Below are positions 1-8,017 of a DNA stretch of 64,000 nucleotides, in pieces. The translations under genes and the position numbers were made by a program. The stretch comes from Streptomyces exfoliatus (GTDB taxonomy: Bacteria > Actinomycetota > Actinomycetes > Streptomycetales > Streptomycetaceae), in the NCBI RefSeq assembly GCF_000725545.1, contig NZ_JNZP01000022.1, forward strand, positions 41,962-105,961, read 5' to 3'. Position 1 is the stretch's first letter; every line of letters starts with the position of its first letter. Below the pieces are notes generated by a model. That model did not search any database, was not told the DNA's origin, and saw only the letters and a list, made by a program, of their open reading frames with translations.

Positions 1-88
1 CGAAGCTGCGGTTGAGCCGTTTCCCCTCGCGTGCCATGTCCCGGAGCGGGTCCGGGTCCTCGTGCGTCTCGCCGGTGTCCCTGGCCAT
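1..88 (-). CDS. Hypothetical protein, N-terminal fragment cut by window edge
   Basis: Reading the minus strand from position 88 gives an ATG followed by 29 uninterrupted codons, rich in charged residues (begins MARDTGETHEDPDP and reaches LNRSF at the edge). A perfect AGGAGG lies at 95-100, six bases before the ATG, which is strong support for the start. The gene is divergent from the enoyl-CoA hydratase at 155. Too little is present to assign a family; no domain is recognisable. Confidence 0.6.
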   Translation of the reverse strand, partial: MARDTGETHEDPDPLRDMAREGKRLNRSF

Positions 89-154
89 GCGGTGCCTCCT
101 CGGGGCGGCCCCCTCCTGATCGTACGGTCGGGCACCGCGGATAGCATCCGGCCC

Positions 155-898
155 ATGGAGCCCCAGCTGAAGGACGGCGTCACGGACGGGATCGCCACCG
201 TCGTCATCGCCAACCCGGCCAAGCGCAACGCGATGAGCGCCGGCATGTGGCGCGACCTGCCCGGCGTACTGGACCGGCTCGCCGCCGACCCCGCGGTGCG
301 CGTCCTGGTCCTGACGGGCGAGGGCGACACCTTCTGCGCCGGCGCGGACATCTCGGCCCTGCGGGAGCCAGGGGACGAGCAGCAGGCGCTCGCGGTACGG
401 GCCGAGGAGGCCCTCGCCGCCTTCCCCAAGCCGACCCTGGCGGCCGTCCGGGGCTTCTGCGTCGGAGGCGGCAGCCAGCTCGCCGCCGCCTGCGATCTGC
501 GGTTCGCCGAGGAGGGCGCCCGCTTCGGGATCACCCCGTCGAAGCTCGGCATCGTCTACCCGTCCTCCTCGACCCGCAGGCTCACCGCCCTCGTGGGGCC
601 CTCGGCCGCCAAGTACCTGCTGTTCTCGGGCGAATTGATCGACGCGGAGCGGGCACTGCGGACCGGGCTCGTGGACGAGCTGCACCCGGTGGGCGCGCTG
701 GACGCACGGGTGGCCGAGTTCGCCCGGGTGCTGGCCTCGCGCTCCCTGCTCACCCAGGCCGCGGCCAAGGAGTTCGCCGACGGGCGCCTGGACCGGGACG
801 CCCACTGGGCCGATCAGGCGCGCGGCAGCGGCGACACCGCGGAGGGGGTCGCCGCCTTCCTGGAACGCCGCGCGCCCCGCTTCACGTACGGGCTCTGA
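155..898 (+). CDS. Enoyl-CoA hydratase/isomerase family protein
   Basis: A 247-residue crotonase-fold protein, the normal length for single-domain enoyl-CoA hydratases, which hydrate or isomerise acyl-CoA thioesters in the cytoplasm. Visible landmarks are the early NPAKRNAMS segment (20-28), the CAGADIS oxyanion-hole segment (61-67) and the GFCVGGG helix start (100-106). The frame is open from 62, but the ATG at 155 begins the family-like N-terminus and the upstream residues look like untranslated leader. Catalytic glutamates typical of true hydratases are not obvious, so the exact reaction (hydratase, isomerase or other crotonase chemistry) is open. No neighbouring beta-oxidation genes are present here; the fad operon lies 22 kb away. 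Confidence 0.85.
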   Translation: MEPQLKDGVTDGIATVVIANPAKRNAMSAGMWRDLPGVLDRLAADPAVRVLVLTGEGDTFCAGADISALREPGDEQQALAVRAEEALAAFPKPTLAAVRGFCVGGGSQLAAACDLRFAEEGARFGITPSKLGIVYPSSSTRRLTALVGPSAAKYLLFSGELIDAERALRTGLVDELHPVGALDARVAEFARVLASRSLLTQAAAKEFADGRLDRDAHWADQARGSGDTAEGVAAFLERRAPRFTYGL

Positions 899-901
899 GC
901 G

Positions 902-1546
902 TCAGTCCTCCCGGACGAGCGACTCGGTGGGCCGTCCACGCCACCGGGCGACGATCTCGGCCGGGGCCTTCTCCGGCGAGCCCGCGTCGTACGGGGGCTG
1001 CGGGTCGTACTCGGTGAGCAGCTGGATCGTCTGGGCGGTCTCGTCGCCGGCGATCCGGCCGAGCAGGTGCAGCGCCATGTCGATGCCGGAGGAGACCCCG
1101 GCCGCCGTGACGTACTTGCCGTCGAAGACGACCCGCTCGCCGGTGGGCTCGACCCCCAGCGCCCTGAGCTCCTCGTAGGCGAGCCAGTGGGTGGTGGCGC
1201 GACGGCCGTCGAGGACTCCGGCGGCGGCCAGGAGCAGGGAACCCGTGCAGACCGAGGTGGTCCAGGTGCTGGTCTCGTCGGCGGTGCGCAGCCAGGCCTG
1301 GATCTCCGGGTCGTTCATGGCCTGCCGGGAGTCGGGCCCGCCGGGCACCAGGACGATGTCCGGACGCGGGACCTCGGCGAGGGTCCTGTCGGCGACAAGG
1401 GCGAGGCTGCCCTGGTCGTTGCGGACGGGCCCGGTCTCCTTGGCCACGAAGACGGTCTCGGCTCCCGGCAGGCGGGCGAGGAGTTCGTACGGCCCGACGG
1501 CGTCGAGCGTGGTGAAGCCCGGGTAGAGCAGGACGGCGATCTGCAC
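902..1546 (-). CDS. DJ-1/PfpI family protein
   Basis: A 214-residue single-domain member of the DJ-1/PfpI class I glutamine-amidotransferase-like superfamily. The nucleophile-elbow cysteine is in SVCTGSLLLAAAG (Cys about 100), preceded by the DIVLVPGG strand-loop near 63-70 and followed by RATTHW near 116-121, a layout shared with isonitrile-hydratase and GlxA-type sensor domains. The start is a GTG at 1546 after a purine-rich AAAGGGA. It sits 11 bp downstream of the GlxA-type regulator gene on the same strand, so the two probably form an operon. The regulator's own N-terminal domain is homologous. Substrate is unknown; isonitrile hydratase-like or a non-enzymatic sensor are both possible. 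Confidence 0.85.
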   Translation of the reverse strand: MQIAVLLYPGFTTLDAVGPYELLARLPGAETVFVAKETGPVRNDQGSLALVADRTLAEVPRPDIVLVPGGPDSRQAMNDPEIQAWLRTADETSTWTTSVCTGSLLLAAAGVLDGRRATTHWLAYEELRALGVEPTGERVVFDGKYVTAAGVSSGIDMALHLLGRIAGDETAQTIQLLTEYDPQPPYDAGSPEKAPAEIVARWRGRPTESLVRED

Positions 1547-1557
1547 GGTGGTCCCTT

Positions 1558-2550
1558 TCAGTCGTTTCGTGTGACGGGTGACGTGACGGGTGAGTGGAAG
1601 CGGCGGCGGTACTCCGCCGGGGCGGTCCCCAGGGCCCTGAGGAAGGCGCGGCGCATCGTCTCGGGGGTGCCGTAGCCCGCGGCACGGGCGACTTCCTCGA
1701 CACCCCGCGAGGTCTCCTCCAGGAGCCGGCGGGCGTGTTCGAGCCTGACCCGGTCGACGTAGCGGCCCGGCGGGGTGCCGGTCTCCTCGTGGAAGGCGCG
1801 GGCGAAGTGGCGGGGCGAGAGCCGGGCGCGGGCGGCGAGCGCCTCGACGGAGAGGTCGGCCCCGGGGTGTTCGGTGATCCACTGCTGGAGGTCGCGCAGT
1901 GGCTCCCGGCGGGCGGTCTGCGCGGACAGCTGGGCGCTGAACTGGGCCTGGTTGCCAGGCCGGCGCAGGAAGACGACCAGGTGGCGGGCGACGGTGAGGG
2001 CCACGTCCCGGCCGAGGTCCTCCTCGACGAGGGCGAGCGCCAGGTCGATGCCCGACGTGACGCCGGCGGAGGTGGAGAGCCGTCCTTCCCGTACGAAGAT
2101 GGGGTCCGGGTCCACCTCGACCTCGGGGTGGCGGCGGGCGAGGTGCTCGCAGGCGGCCCAGTGGGTCGTGGCCCGGTGCCCGTCGAGGAGCCCCGCCTCG
2201 GCGAGGAGCAGCGCGCCGGTGCAGACGGAGACCAGGCGCTCGGCGCGCGGGGCGTGGACGCGCAGCCAGTCGATCAGGGCGGGGTCGGGGTGGCGGGTGC
2301 CCTCGCCGCCGGGTACGACGAGGGTGTGCGGAGGCCTGTCGGCGACGGCTTCGGCGAGCGTGGTGTCGGGGAGGACGCGCAGCCCGCTGTGGGTGCGGAC
2401 CGGCCCGCCGTCCAGGGAGGCGGTGCGGAGGGGGTACGCGGACGGATCCCCGGCGGCGCGGGCGGCACCGGCGAACACCTCGTAGGGGCCGGTGACATCG
2501 AGGCTCTGGACGTCGTCGAAGAGGACGACGAGAACGGGTCGCTGCGTCAT
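1558..2550 (-). CDS. GlxA family transcriptional regulator (DJ-1 domain plus AraC HTH)
   Basis: A 330-residue regulator with two parts. Residues about 5-190 form a DJ-1/PfpI-like sensor domain with the cysteine elbow SVCTGALLLAEAG (Cys about 110). Residues about 230-316 are an AraC-type double helix-turn-helix, including LSPRHFARAFHEETG and the family-typical C-terminal GTAPAEYRRRF. Such proteins usually activate or repress adjacent genes. The DJ-1/PfpI gene immediately downstream (11 bp gap) is the obvious target and co-transcribed partner. The signal molecule is not known. Confidence 0.92.
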   Translation of the reverse strand: MTQRPVLVVLFDDVQSLDVTGPYEVFAGAARAAGDPSAYPLRTASLDGGPVRTHSGLRVLPDTTLAEAVADRPPHTLVVPGGEGTRHPDPALIDWLRVHAPRAERLVSVCTGALLLAEAGLLDGHRATTHWAACEHLARRHPEVEVDPDPIFVREGRLSTSAGVTSGIDLALALVEEDLGRDVALTVARHLVVFLRRPGNQAQFSAQLSAQTARREPLRDLQQWITEHPGADLSVEALAARARLSPRHFARAFHEETGTPPGRYVDRVRLEHARRLLEETSRGVEEVARAAGYGTPETMRRAFLRALGTAPAEYRRRFHSPVTSPVTRND

Positions 2551-2675
2551 GCCTCCATCCTTCGCGGCGGCGGCGACGTCCGCAATGACGGGTAACCCAC
2601 CTTTCCTGCCATCGCGGCAGACCGTCGGCGCCCCGCCCGTTCCCGTCGTACCGACCAGTCGGTAACGTTCGGCCC

Positions 2676-3542
2676 ATGACGACCTCTCTCCCCCCGCGCG
2701 CCGGACGCCGTTGCCACAACGTCGTCAACACGGTGCACTCCACGCTCTACTTCTCGCCCGACCTCGACCGCGAGCTCGGCGCCCTCGGCGTCACCGACCC
2801 CACCGCGGCGCGACTCGCCGCGCGCAGCGCCGCCCTCGGCGCGGTCGGCGCCGGCACCGTCGCCGCGACCTTCTACAACTACAACCACGGGCTGCTCGCC
2901 CGGCACCTCCCCGCCGTCTGGGAGACCGCCTCCCCCGCCGCCGTCCTCGACGCGCGGCTGCGCGCCGTCGACGCGACCCTGCGCCGGGTGCTCGGCGAGG
3001 AGACGGTCGCCTCCCCGGAGATGGCCGAGGCCGCCGAGCTCGCCCTGCGCGCCGCCGAGGCCTGCACCCGGCACGCCCGCCCGCTCTACGCGGCCAACGC
3101 CGACCTGCCCGTGCCGGACGCCCCCCACCTCGCCTACTGGCACGCCGCGACCCTGCTGCGCGAACACCGGGGCGACGGTCACCTCACGGCCCTGCTCTCG
3201 CTGGGCCTCGACCCGGTCGAGGCGGTCGTCTCGCACACGGCGACCGGCAAGGCCATGAGCCCGCGCTGGTTCCTGAGCAGCCGCGGCTGGCGGCGCGCCG
3301 ACTGGGACGCTGCGGCCGAGCGGCTGCGGGAGCGCGGCCTGCTCGACGCCGAGGGCGAGCTGACGGAGTCCGGCACCCGGCTGCGGGAGGAGCTGGAGGA
3401 GATCACGGACCGGCTGGACACCGCCCCGTACGAGCACCTCGGCATCGCGGGCGTCGAGCGGCTCACCGGCCTGGCGCGCGACTTCGCCGTCTCGGCGGCC
3501 GGCGCGGGCGCCTTCCCCGCGGACCTGATCAGCAAGGGCTGA
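2676..3542 (+). CDS. SCO6745 family protein
   Basis: A 288-residue, alanine- and arginine-rich, mostly helical cytoplasmic protein that I recognise as the actinobacterial SCO6745 family. The N-terminal HSTLYFSPD (21-29) and FYNYNHGLL (66-74) segments and a C-terminal winged-helix-like half (LRERGLLDAEGELTESG) fit that family. No catalytic function is established for it to my knowledge; a DNA- or ligand-binding role is inferred from the helix-turn-helix-like tail. It is divergent from the glxA-type gene, with a 125-bp gap that should contain both promoters. It stands alone, 150 bp before tex. Confidence 0.8.
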   Translation: MTTSLPPRAGRRCHNVVNTVHSTLYFSPDLDRELGALGVTDPTAARLAARSAALGAVGAGTVAATFYNYNHGLLARHLPAVWETASPAAVLDARLRAVDATLRRVLGEETVASPEMAEAAELALRAAEACTRHARPLYAANADLPVPDAPHLAYWHAATLLREHRGDGHLTALLSLGLDPVEAVVSHTATGKAMSPRWFLSSRGWRRADWDAAAERLRERGLLDAEGELTESGTRLREELEEITDRLDTAPYEHLGIAGVERLTGLARDFAVSAAGAGAFPADLISKG

Positions 3543-3692
3543 GCCGATCCGATCGGCACGGGCCGGGGCGCGCGGGAACCGGCGGCGAACGCCCGGGGAC
3601 GCGCGCGGGACGGGTCGGTTACCGCGTACGGGTGACCGACCCGGCACAATGCACTCGCAAGCTTGAGGCACGAGAAGGCGAGTCGGGACACC

Positions 3693-6149
3693 GTGACGAC
3701 GTCCATCGAAGCAAGGATCGCCGAGGAACTCGGCGTACGCGAGCGACAGGTGAAGGCAGCCGTCGAGCTGCTCGACGGCGGTTCGACCGTGCCGTTCATC
3801 GCGCGCTACCGCAAGGAAGCGACGGAGATGCTCGACGACGCGCAGCTGCGCACGCTCGAGGAGCGACTGCGCTATCTGCGCGAGCTGGAGGACCGCCGGT
3901 CGGCGATCCTCGACTCCGTACGCGAGCAGGGGAAGCTGACGGAGGAGCTGGAAGCCCGGATCCGGGCCGCCGACACCAAGGCGCGCCTCGAGGACATCTA
4001 CCTGCCCTTCAAGCCGAAGCGGCGGACCAAGGCCCAGATCGCCCGCGAGGCCGGTCTCGAACCGCTGGCGGAGGGGCTGCTCGCCGACCCGTCGGTGGAG
4101 CCGGCGGCCGCCGCCGCGGCCTTCGTGAACGCGGACAAGGGCGTCGCGGACGCCGCCGCGGCCCTGGAGGGCGCGCGGGCGATCCTCGCCGAGAAGTTCT
4201 CCGAGGACGCCGACCTCATCGGCGACCTGCGGGAGCGGATGTGGGGCAGGGGCCGGCTGGTGGCCAAGGTGCGGGACGGCCAGGAGGAGGCGGGGTCGAA
4301 GTTCGCCGACTACTTCGACTTCACCGAGCCCTTCACCGCCCTGCCCTCCCACCGGGTGCTCGCCATGCTGCGCGGCGAGAAGGAGGACGTGCTCAGCCTG
4401 GACCTGGAGCCGGAGGAACCCACGGAGGGACCTTCCTCGTACGAGGGGATCGTCGCGCACCGCTTCGGGGTCTCCGACCGGGGGCGCCCCGGGGACAAGT
4501 GGCTCCAGGACACGGTCCGCTGGGCCTGGCGGACCCGCATCCTCGTCCACCTCGGGATCGACCTGCGGCTGCGGCTGCGGACGGCGGCGGAGGACGAGGC
4601 GGTCCGGGTCTTCGCGGCGAACCTGCGCGATCTGCTGCTCGCCGCGCCGGCCGGCACCCGGGCGACGCTGGGCCTCGACCCCGGCTTCCGTACGGGCGTG
4701 AAGGTCGCCGTGGTCGACGCGACCGGCAAGGTCGTGGCCACCGACACGATCTATCCGCACGTGCCCGCCAACAAGTGGGACCAGGCGCTGGACCGGCTGG
4801 CACGGCTGGCGAAGGAGCACGCGGTCGAGCTGGTCGCGATCGGCAACGGCACGGCCTCCCGCGAGACCGACAAGCTGGCGGCCGAACTCCTGGCCAAGCA
4901 CCCCGAGCTGAAGCTGACCAAGGTGATGGTCTCGGAGGCGGGCGCCTCGGTCTACTCGGCCTCCGCCTTCGCCTCGCAGGAACTCCCGGACCTCGACGTG
5001 TCGTTGCGCGGAGCCGTGTCCATCGCCCGGCGGCTCCAGGACCCGCTGGCGGAGCTGGTGAAGATCGACCCGAAGTCCATCGGCGTCGGCCAGTACCAGC
5101 ACGACCTGGCCGAGGTGAAGCTCTCGCGCTCCCTCGACGCGGTCGTCGAAGACTGTGTGAACGGCGTCGGCGTCGACGTCAACACGGCCTCCACGCCGCT
5201 CCTCTCCCGGGTCTCCGGCATCAGCTCCGGCCTCGCGGAGAACATCGTCGCGCACCGGGACGCCAACGGCCCCTTCCGCTCCCGCAGGGCGCTCAAGGAC
5301 GTGGCGCGGCTCGGCCCGAAGGCGTACGAGCAGTGCGCGGGCTTCCTGCGCATCCGGGACGGCGACGACCCGCTCGACTCCTCGTCCGTGCACCCGGAGG
5401 CGTACCCGGTGGTGCGCCGGATGGTGAAGGCGACGGGCGGCGAGGTCGCGGCGCTGATCGGCGACACGGGCAGGCTGCGCTCGCTGCGGGCGGACGACTT
5501 CGTCGACGAGACCTTCGGTCTGCCGACGGTGACGGACATCCTGCGCGAGCTGGAGAAGCCGGGCCGTGACCCGCGTCCGGCGTTCAAGACGGCCACCTTC
5601 AAGGAGGGCGTCGAGAAGATCGGCGACCTGGAGCCCGGCATGATCCTCGAAGGGGTCGTCACCAACGTGGCCGCCTTCGGGGCCTTCGTGGACATCGGCG
5701 TGCACCAGGACGGGCTGGTGCACGTGTCGGCGATGTCCAGGACGTTCGTCAAGGACCCGCGCGACGTGGTGAAGCCCGGCGACGTGGTCCGGGTGAAGGT
5801 CCAGGACGTGGACATCCCGCGCAAGCGGATCTCGCTGACGCTGCGGCTCGACGACGAGGCGGGCACGGACGGCCAGGGCGGCGCGCCCAGGCGCGAGCGG
5901 GGCGAGCGGGGTGGCGACCGCTCCGGGCGGCCGCCGCAGCAGCGCCAGGGCGGTGGCGGCCGGGGCGGCCAGGGCGGACGGAACACCCAGGGCGGACAGG
6001 GCGGCCAGGGGGCCGGCACGGGCCGGGGCGGACAGTCCGACCGGGGCGGCCGGGACCGCTCCCCCGCCGCCGCGCCCGCCAACAGCGCGATGGCCGACGC
6101 CCTCCGCAAGGCCGGCCTCCTGGGCGAGGGCGGCGGGAAGCGCCGATAA
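3693..6149 (+). CDS. Tex family RNA-binding / transcription accessory protein
   Basis: An 818-residue Tex protein, a cytoplasmic nucleic-acid-binding factor. Domains in order: N-terminal helical Tex_N region (LLDGGSTVPFIARYRKE near 30-46); a YqgF/RNase H-like domain starting at about 326 (LGLDPGFRTGVKVAVVD); helix-hairpin-helix repeats near 495-560 (VNTASTPLLSRVSGIS); and an S1 domain near 649-720 (GVVTNVAAFGAFVDIG). A Gly/Gln/Arg-rich tail follows at about 733-795, ending in a short helix. The frame is open from a TTG at 3663; I prefer the GTG at 3693 because the protein similarity starts there. The RGG-like tail is longer than in enterobacterial Tex and probably adds RNA affinity. A strong hairpin follows at 6191. 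Confidence 0.95.
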   Translation: MTTSIEARIAEELGVRERQVKAAVELLDGGSTVPFIARYRKEATEMLDDAQLRTLEERLRYLRELEDRRSAILDSVREQGKLTEELEARIRAADTKARLEDIYLPFKPKRRTKAQIAREAGLEPLAEGLLADPSVEPAAAAAAFVNADKGVADAAAALEGARAILAEKFSEDADLIGDLRERMWGRGRLVAKVRDGQEEAGSKFADYFDFTEPFTALPSHRVLAMLRGEKEDVLSLDLEPEEPTEGPSSYEGIVAHRFGVSDRGRPGDKWLQDTVRWAWRTRILVHLGIDLRLRLRTAAEDEAVRVFAANLRDLLLAAPAGTRATLGLDPGFRTGVKVAVVDATGKVVATDTIYPHVPANKWDQALDRLARLAKEHAVELVAIGNGTASRETDKLAAELLAKHPELKLTKVMVSEAGASVYSASAFASQELPDLDVSLRGAVSIARRLQDPLAELVKIDPKSIGVGQYQHDLAEVKLSRSLDAVVEDCVNGVGVDVNTASTPLLSRVSGISSGLAENIVAHRDANGPFRSRRALKDVARLGPKAYEQCAGFLRIRDGDDPLDSSSVHPEAYPVVRRMVKATGGEVAALIGDTGRLRSLRADDFVDETFGLPTVTDILRELEKPGRDPRPAFKTATFKEGVEKIGDLEPGMILEGVVTNVAAFGAFVDIGVHQDGLVHVSAMSRTFVKDPRDVVKPGDVVRVKVQDVDIPRKRISLTLRLDDEAGTDGQGGAPRRERGERGGDRSGRPPQQRQGGGGRGGQGGRNTQGGQGGQGAGTGRGGQSDRGGRDRSPAAAPANSAMADALRKAGLLGEGGGKRR

Positions 6150-6190
6150 GGACGCACGGGTCGGAGGCGACATCCGACCGGAGTGCCTGA

Positions 6191-6228
6191 GTCGTCCCCG
6201 TACGCCCGGACAGGGCGACGGGGACGAC
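6191..6228 (+). terminator. Rho-independent-type hairpin after tex
   Basis: GTCGTCCCCGT (6191-6201) pairs perfectly with ACGGGGACGAC (6218-6228). After a one-base bulge an inner stem CGCCC/GGGCG closes a GGACA loop. There is no U-run, as is usual in streptomycetes. It lies 42 bp after the tex stop and before the promoter of the first secreted paralogue. Confidence 0.8.
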
Positions 6229-6271
6229 GTGGTGTGAACGGGTCATCGCACGGAGTCGCCCGTTTTGCCCA

Positions 6272-6300
6272 TTGACGCGCACAGGACAGGCCATCATGAT
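6272..6300 (+). promoter_or_regulatory. Promoter of first DUF2690-type gene
   Basis: TTGACG (6272-6277), a 17-bp spacer and CATGAT (6295-6300) form a good -35/-10 pair for the principal sigma factor. The same hexamers with the same 17-bp spacer recur at 6863-6891 before the second paralogue, which strongly supports function. Start of transcription should be near 6307, leaving a leader of about 50 bases. Confidence 0.75.
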
Positions 6301-6358
6301 CATCTTCGGCCTCCACGGGGGGCGCACGATGCTCCTGCTCCTGGAGGTTCCAGCAACC

Positions 6359-6814
6359 ATGAAGCGCGCGATCGCAAAGATGGCGACGGTCTCGGCCGCC
6401 GCGATGACCATGGCCCTCGTCCCGCTCGCGGGCACCTCGTACGCCGCCGGCTGCTACGGCGCCGGCTGCGACAACCGCGGCCCCGTCTCGATGGGCTGTG
6501 ACGCCGACGCCGTCACCAAGGGCAGCGCCACGTCCCGCACCCACTCCGGTCTCAGGGTCGAGCTGCGCTGGTCCCCCACCTGCCAGGCGGCCTGGGCCCG
6601 CGTCACCGCCACCGGTGAGCAGTGGTGGGAGCGGTACGGCCACATCGAGAAGTGGTCGGGCGCCGGCACCGGGTTCCAGCGCAGCCTCCAGGTGACGTTC
6701 CCCAACCCGGGCACGGACTGGACCAACATGCTGGGCAGCCCCACCGCCTACTACCGCGCCTGCATCAGCGACCCCGCCGCCACGAACGACGTGGACTGCA
6801 CCCCCTTCTGGTAG
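6359..6814 (+). CDS. Secreted DUF2690-type protein, paralogue 1
   Basis: A 151-residue small secreted protein. It has a Sec signal peptide (MKRAIAKMATVSAAAMTM, cleavage after a SYA-A motif near residue 26) and a mature domain starting with a CYGAGCDN cysteine pair. Further features are CDADAVT, a VELRWSPTCQAAWARV strand and a C-terminal DCTPFW. The cysteines suggest two disulphides. The layout fits the DUF2690 family of uncharacterised streptomycete extracellular proteins. GGAGG lies upstream of the ATG at 6359. It is the first of three tandem copies. The mature domain is aromatic-rich (QWWERYG, IEKWSG), which might suit wall or carbohydrate binding, but that is a guess. Confidence 0.85.
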   Translation: MKRAIAKMATVSAAAMTMALVPLAGTSYAAGCYGAGCDNRGPVSMGCDADAVTKGSATSRTHSGLRVELRWSPTCQAAWARVTATGEQWWERYGHIEKWSGAGTGFQRSLQVTFPNPGTDWTNMLGSPTAYYRACISDPAATNDVDCTPFW

Positions 6815-6862
6815 ACCGCCACCCCCGCACCGCCGCCGATCGGCAGCCGATCCGAGCAGACA

Positions 6863-6891
6863 TTGACGCGGGCATGCCAAGCAACCATGAT
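6863..6891 (+). promoter_or_regulatory. Duplicated promoter of second DUF2690-type gene
   Basis: TTGACG (6863-6868), 17-bp spacer, CATGAT (6886-6891), identical in hexamers and spacing to 6272-6300. The downstream leader also resembles the first copy, so promoter, leader and gene were duplicated together. No matching pair precedes the third gene. Confidence 0.75.
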
Positions 6892-6898
6892 CGGCTCC

Positions 6899-6914
6899 GG
6901 CCTCCGCGGAGGCC
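6899..6914. promoter_or_regulatory. Perfect 16-bp palindrome in the leader
   Basis: GGCCTCCGCGGAGGCC is a perfect palindrome located just where transcription from the 6886-6891 promoter should begin. In the first cassette the equivalent (6308-6323) is GGCCTCCACGGGGGGC, an imperfect version. It could be an operator at the start site or a 5' mRNA hairpin; sequence alone cannot decide. Confidence 0.5.
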
Positions 6915-6950
6915 GCATCCCGTTCCTGCTTCCGAAGGTGGAAACAAGAG

Positions 6951-7403
6951 ATGAAGCGCGTCCTCGCCAAGATGGCCACGGTCTCCGCCGCCGCACTGAC
7001 CATGACGCTGGTCCCGCTGGCCGGCACCTCGTACGCCGCCGGCTGCTACGGCGCCGGCTGCGACAACCTCGGCCCCGTCTCCCAGAGCTGCGACGGCGAC
7101 GCCGTCACCAAGGCGACCGCATACGCCGACGGCAGCCTCAAGGCCGAGCTGCGCTGGTCGCCCGCGTGTCAGGCGGCCTGGGTGCGCGTCACCGACCCGT
7201 CGGGCCCCAACGCCTGGTGGCCCAAGTACGGCTACATCGAGAAGTGGTCGAGCTACGGCAGCGGCTTTCTGCGCAGCCTCCAGGTCACCTTCCCCGACCC
7301 GGGCAGCGACTGGTCGAACATGCTCGGCGGCAGCAGCTACTACTACCGCGTCTGCATCAAGGACTCCGGCACGAACCACGTCGACTGCAGCACCTTCTGG
7401 TAG
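6951..7403 (+). CDS. Secreted DUF2690-type protein, paralogue 2
   Basis: A 150-residue paralogue of the preceding gene: near-identical signal peptide (MKRVLAKMATVSAAALTM), the same CYGAGCDN start of the mature chain, AELRWSPACQAAWVRV and C-terminal DCSTFW. The central loop carries extra residues (DPSGPNAWWPKYGYIEKWS). A purine-rich AAGGTGGA precedes the ATG. It has its own copy of the promoter cassette, 137 bp after gene 1. Function unknown; extracellular. Confidence 0.85.
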   Translation: MKRVLAKMATVSAAALTMTLVPLAGTSYAAGCYGAGCDNLGPVSQSCDGDAVTKATAYADGSLKAELRWSPACQAAWVRVTDPSGPNAWWPKYGYIEKWSSYGSGFLRSLQVTFPDPGSDWSNMLGGSSYYYRVCIKDSGTNHVDCSTFW

Positions 7404-7467
7404 ACCGCGGCCCGCGCGTCCACGTGAACGAAGCCACTTCTCACCCCCGGAAGAAGAGAAACAGCAG

Positions 7468-7917
7468 ATGAAGCGCATGATCGCCAAGATGGCGGGCGTC
7501 GCGGCCGCGGCGATGACCATGGCCCTGGTCCCGCTCGCGGGCACCTCGTACGCGGCCGGCTGCTCCGGCTCCGGCTGCGACAACCTCGGCCCCGTCTCGC
7601 AGGGCTGCGACGCCGGCGCCGTGACGTATCGGACCGCCACCGCCGACGGCGGCCTCAAGGCCGAGCTGCGCTGGTCCTCCACGTGCCAGGCCGGCTGGGT
7701 CCGCGTCACCGACTCCTCCGGCGGCCAGTGGTGGCCCAAGTACGGCTACATCGAGAAGTGGTCGGGCGCCGGCACCGGCTTCATACGCAGCCTCAGTGTC
7801 ACCTTCCCCAACCCGGGCAGCGACTGGTCGAACATGCTCGGCGGCGGCAGCTACTACTACCGCGTCTGCATCAAGGACTCCGGCACGGGCGACGTCGACT
7901 GCAGCACCTTCTGGTAG
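7468..7917 (+). CDS. Secreted DUF2690-type protein, paralogue 3
   Basis: A 149-residue third paralogue: signal peptide MKRMIAKMAGVAAAAMTM, CSGSGCDN, AELRWSSTCQAGWVRV, SGAGTGFIRSLSV and DCSTFW. It resembles copy 2 most in the C-terminal third (SNMLGG-SYYYRVCIKDSG). GGAAGAAGAG precedes the ATG. Only 64 bp separate it from gene 2 and no TTGACG-type promoter is seen, so it is probably read through from gene 2. A hairpin terminator follows at 7945. Confidence 0.85.
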   Translation: MKRMIAKMAGVAAAAMTMALVPLAGTSYAAGCSGSGCDNLGPVSQGCDAGAVTYRTATADGGLKAELRWSSTCQAGWVRVTDSSGGQWWPKYGYIEKWSGAGTGFIRSLSVTFPNPGSDWSNMLGGGSYYYRVCIKDSGTGDVDCSTFW

Positions 7918-7944
7918 ACCGCCGACCCCCACGTCCGCGTGAAC

Positions 7945-7973
7945 GAGGCCACAGCCCACCGGGCCGTGGCCTC
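7945..7973 (+). terminator. Terminator after the secreted triplet
   Basis: GAGGCCAC (7945-7952) pairs with GTGGCCTC (7966-7973), with an inner GCCC/GGGC stem closing an ACC loop. It lies 27 bp after the third paralogue and between convergent genes, so it may serve both strands. Confidence 0.75.
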
Positions 7974-8012
7974 TTCGCGTACGCCTCTTCGCGTACGCCT
8001 CTTCGTTTACGT
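7971..8012. repeat. Three 14-bp direct repeats CTCTTCGCGTACGC
   Basis: Two perfect copies (7971-7984, 7985-7998) and one degenerate copy (7999-8012) of CTCTTCGCGTACGC run from the right arm of the terminator hairpin to the stop of the next gene. Each holds CGTACG. Probably slippage-derived; no function seen. Confidence 0.7.
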
Positions 8013-8017
8013 CCCGG

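Noticed and set aside
2547..6173. Very long open frame on the minus strand opposite tex
   Set aside because: It is rich in Arg, Val, Gly and His with no domain, and mirrors the codon bias of tex on the plus strand. High GC makes such frames open by default.
6272..6358. N-terminal extension of the first secreted paralogue from TTG at 6272
   Set aside because: The TTG is the -35 box of the promoter; extension would remove the signal peptide from the N-terminus, and both other paralogues start at the equivalent MKR.
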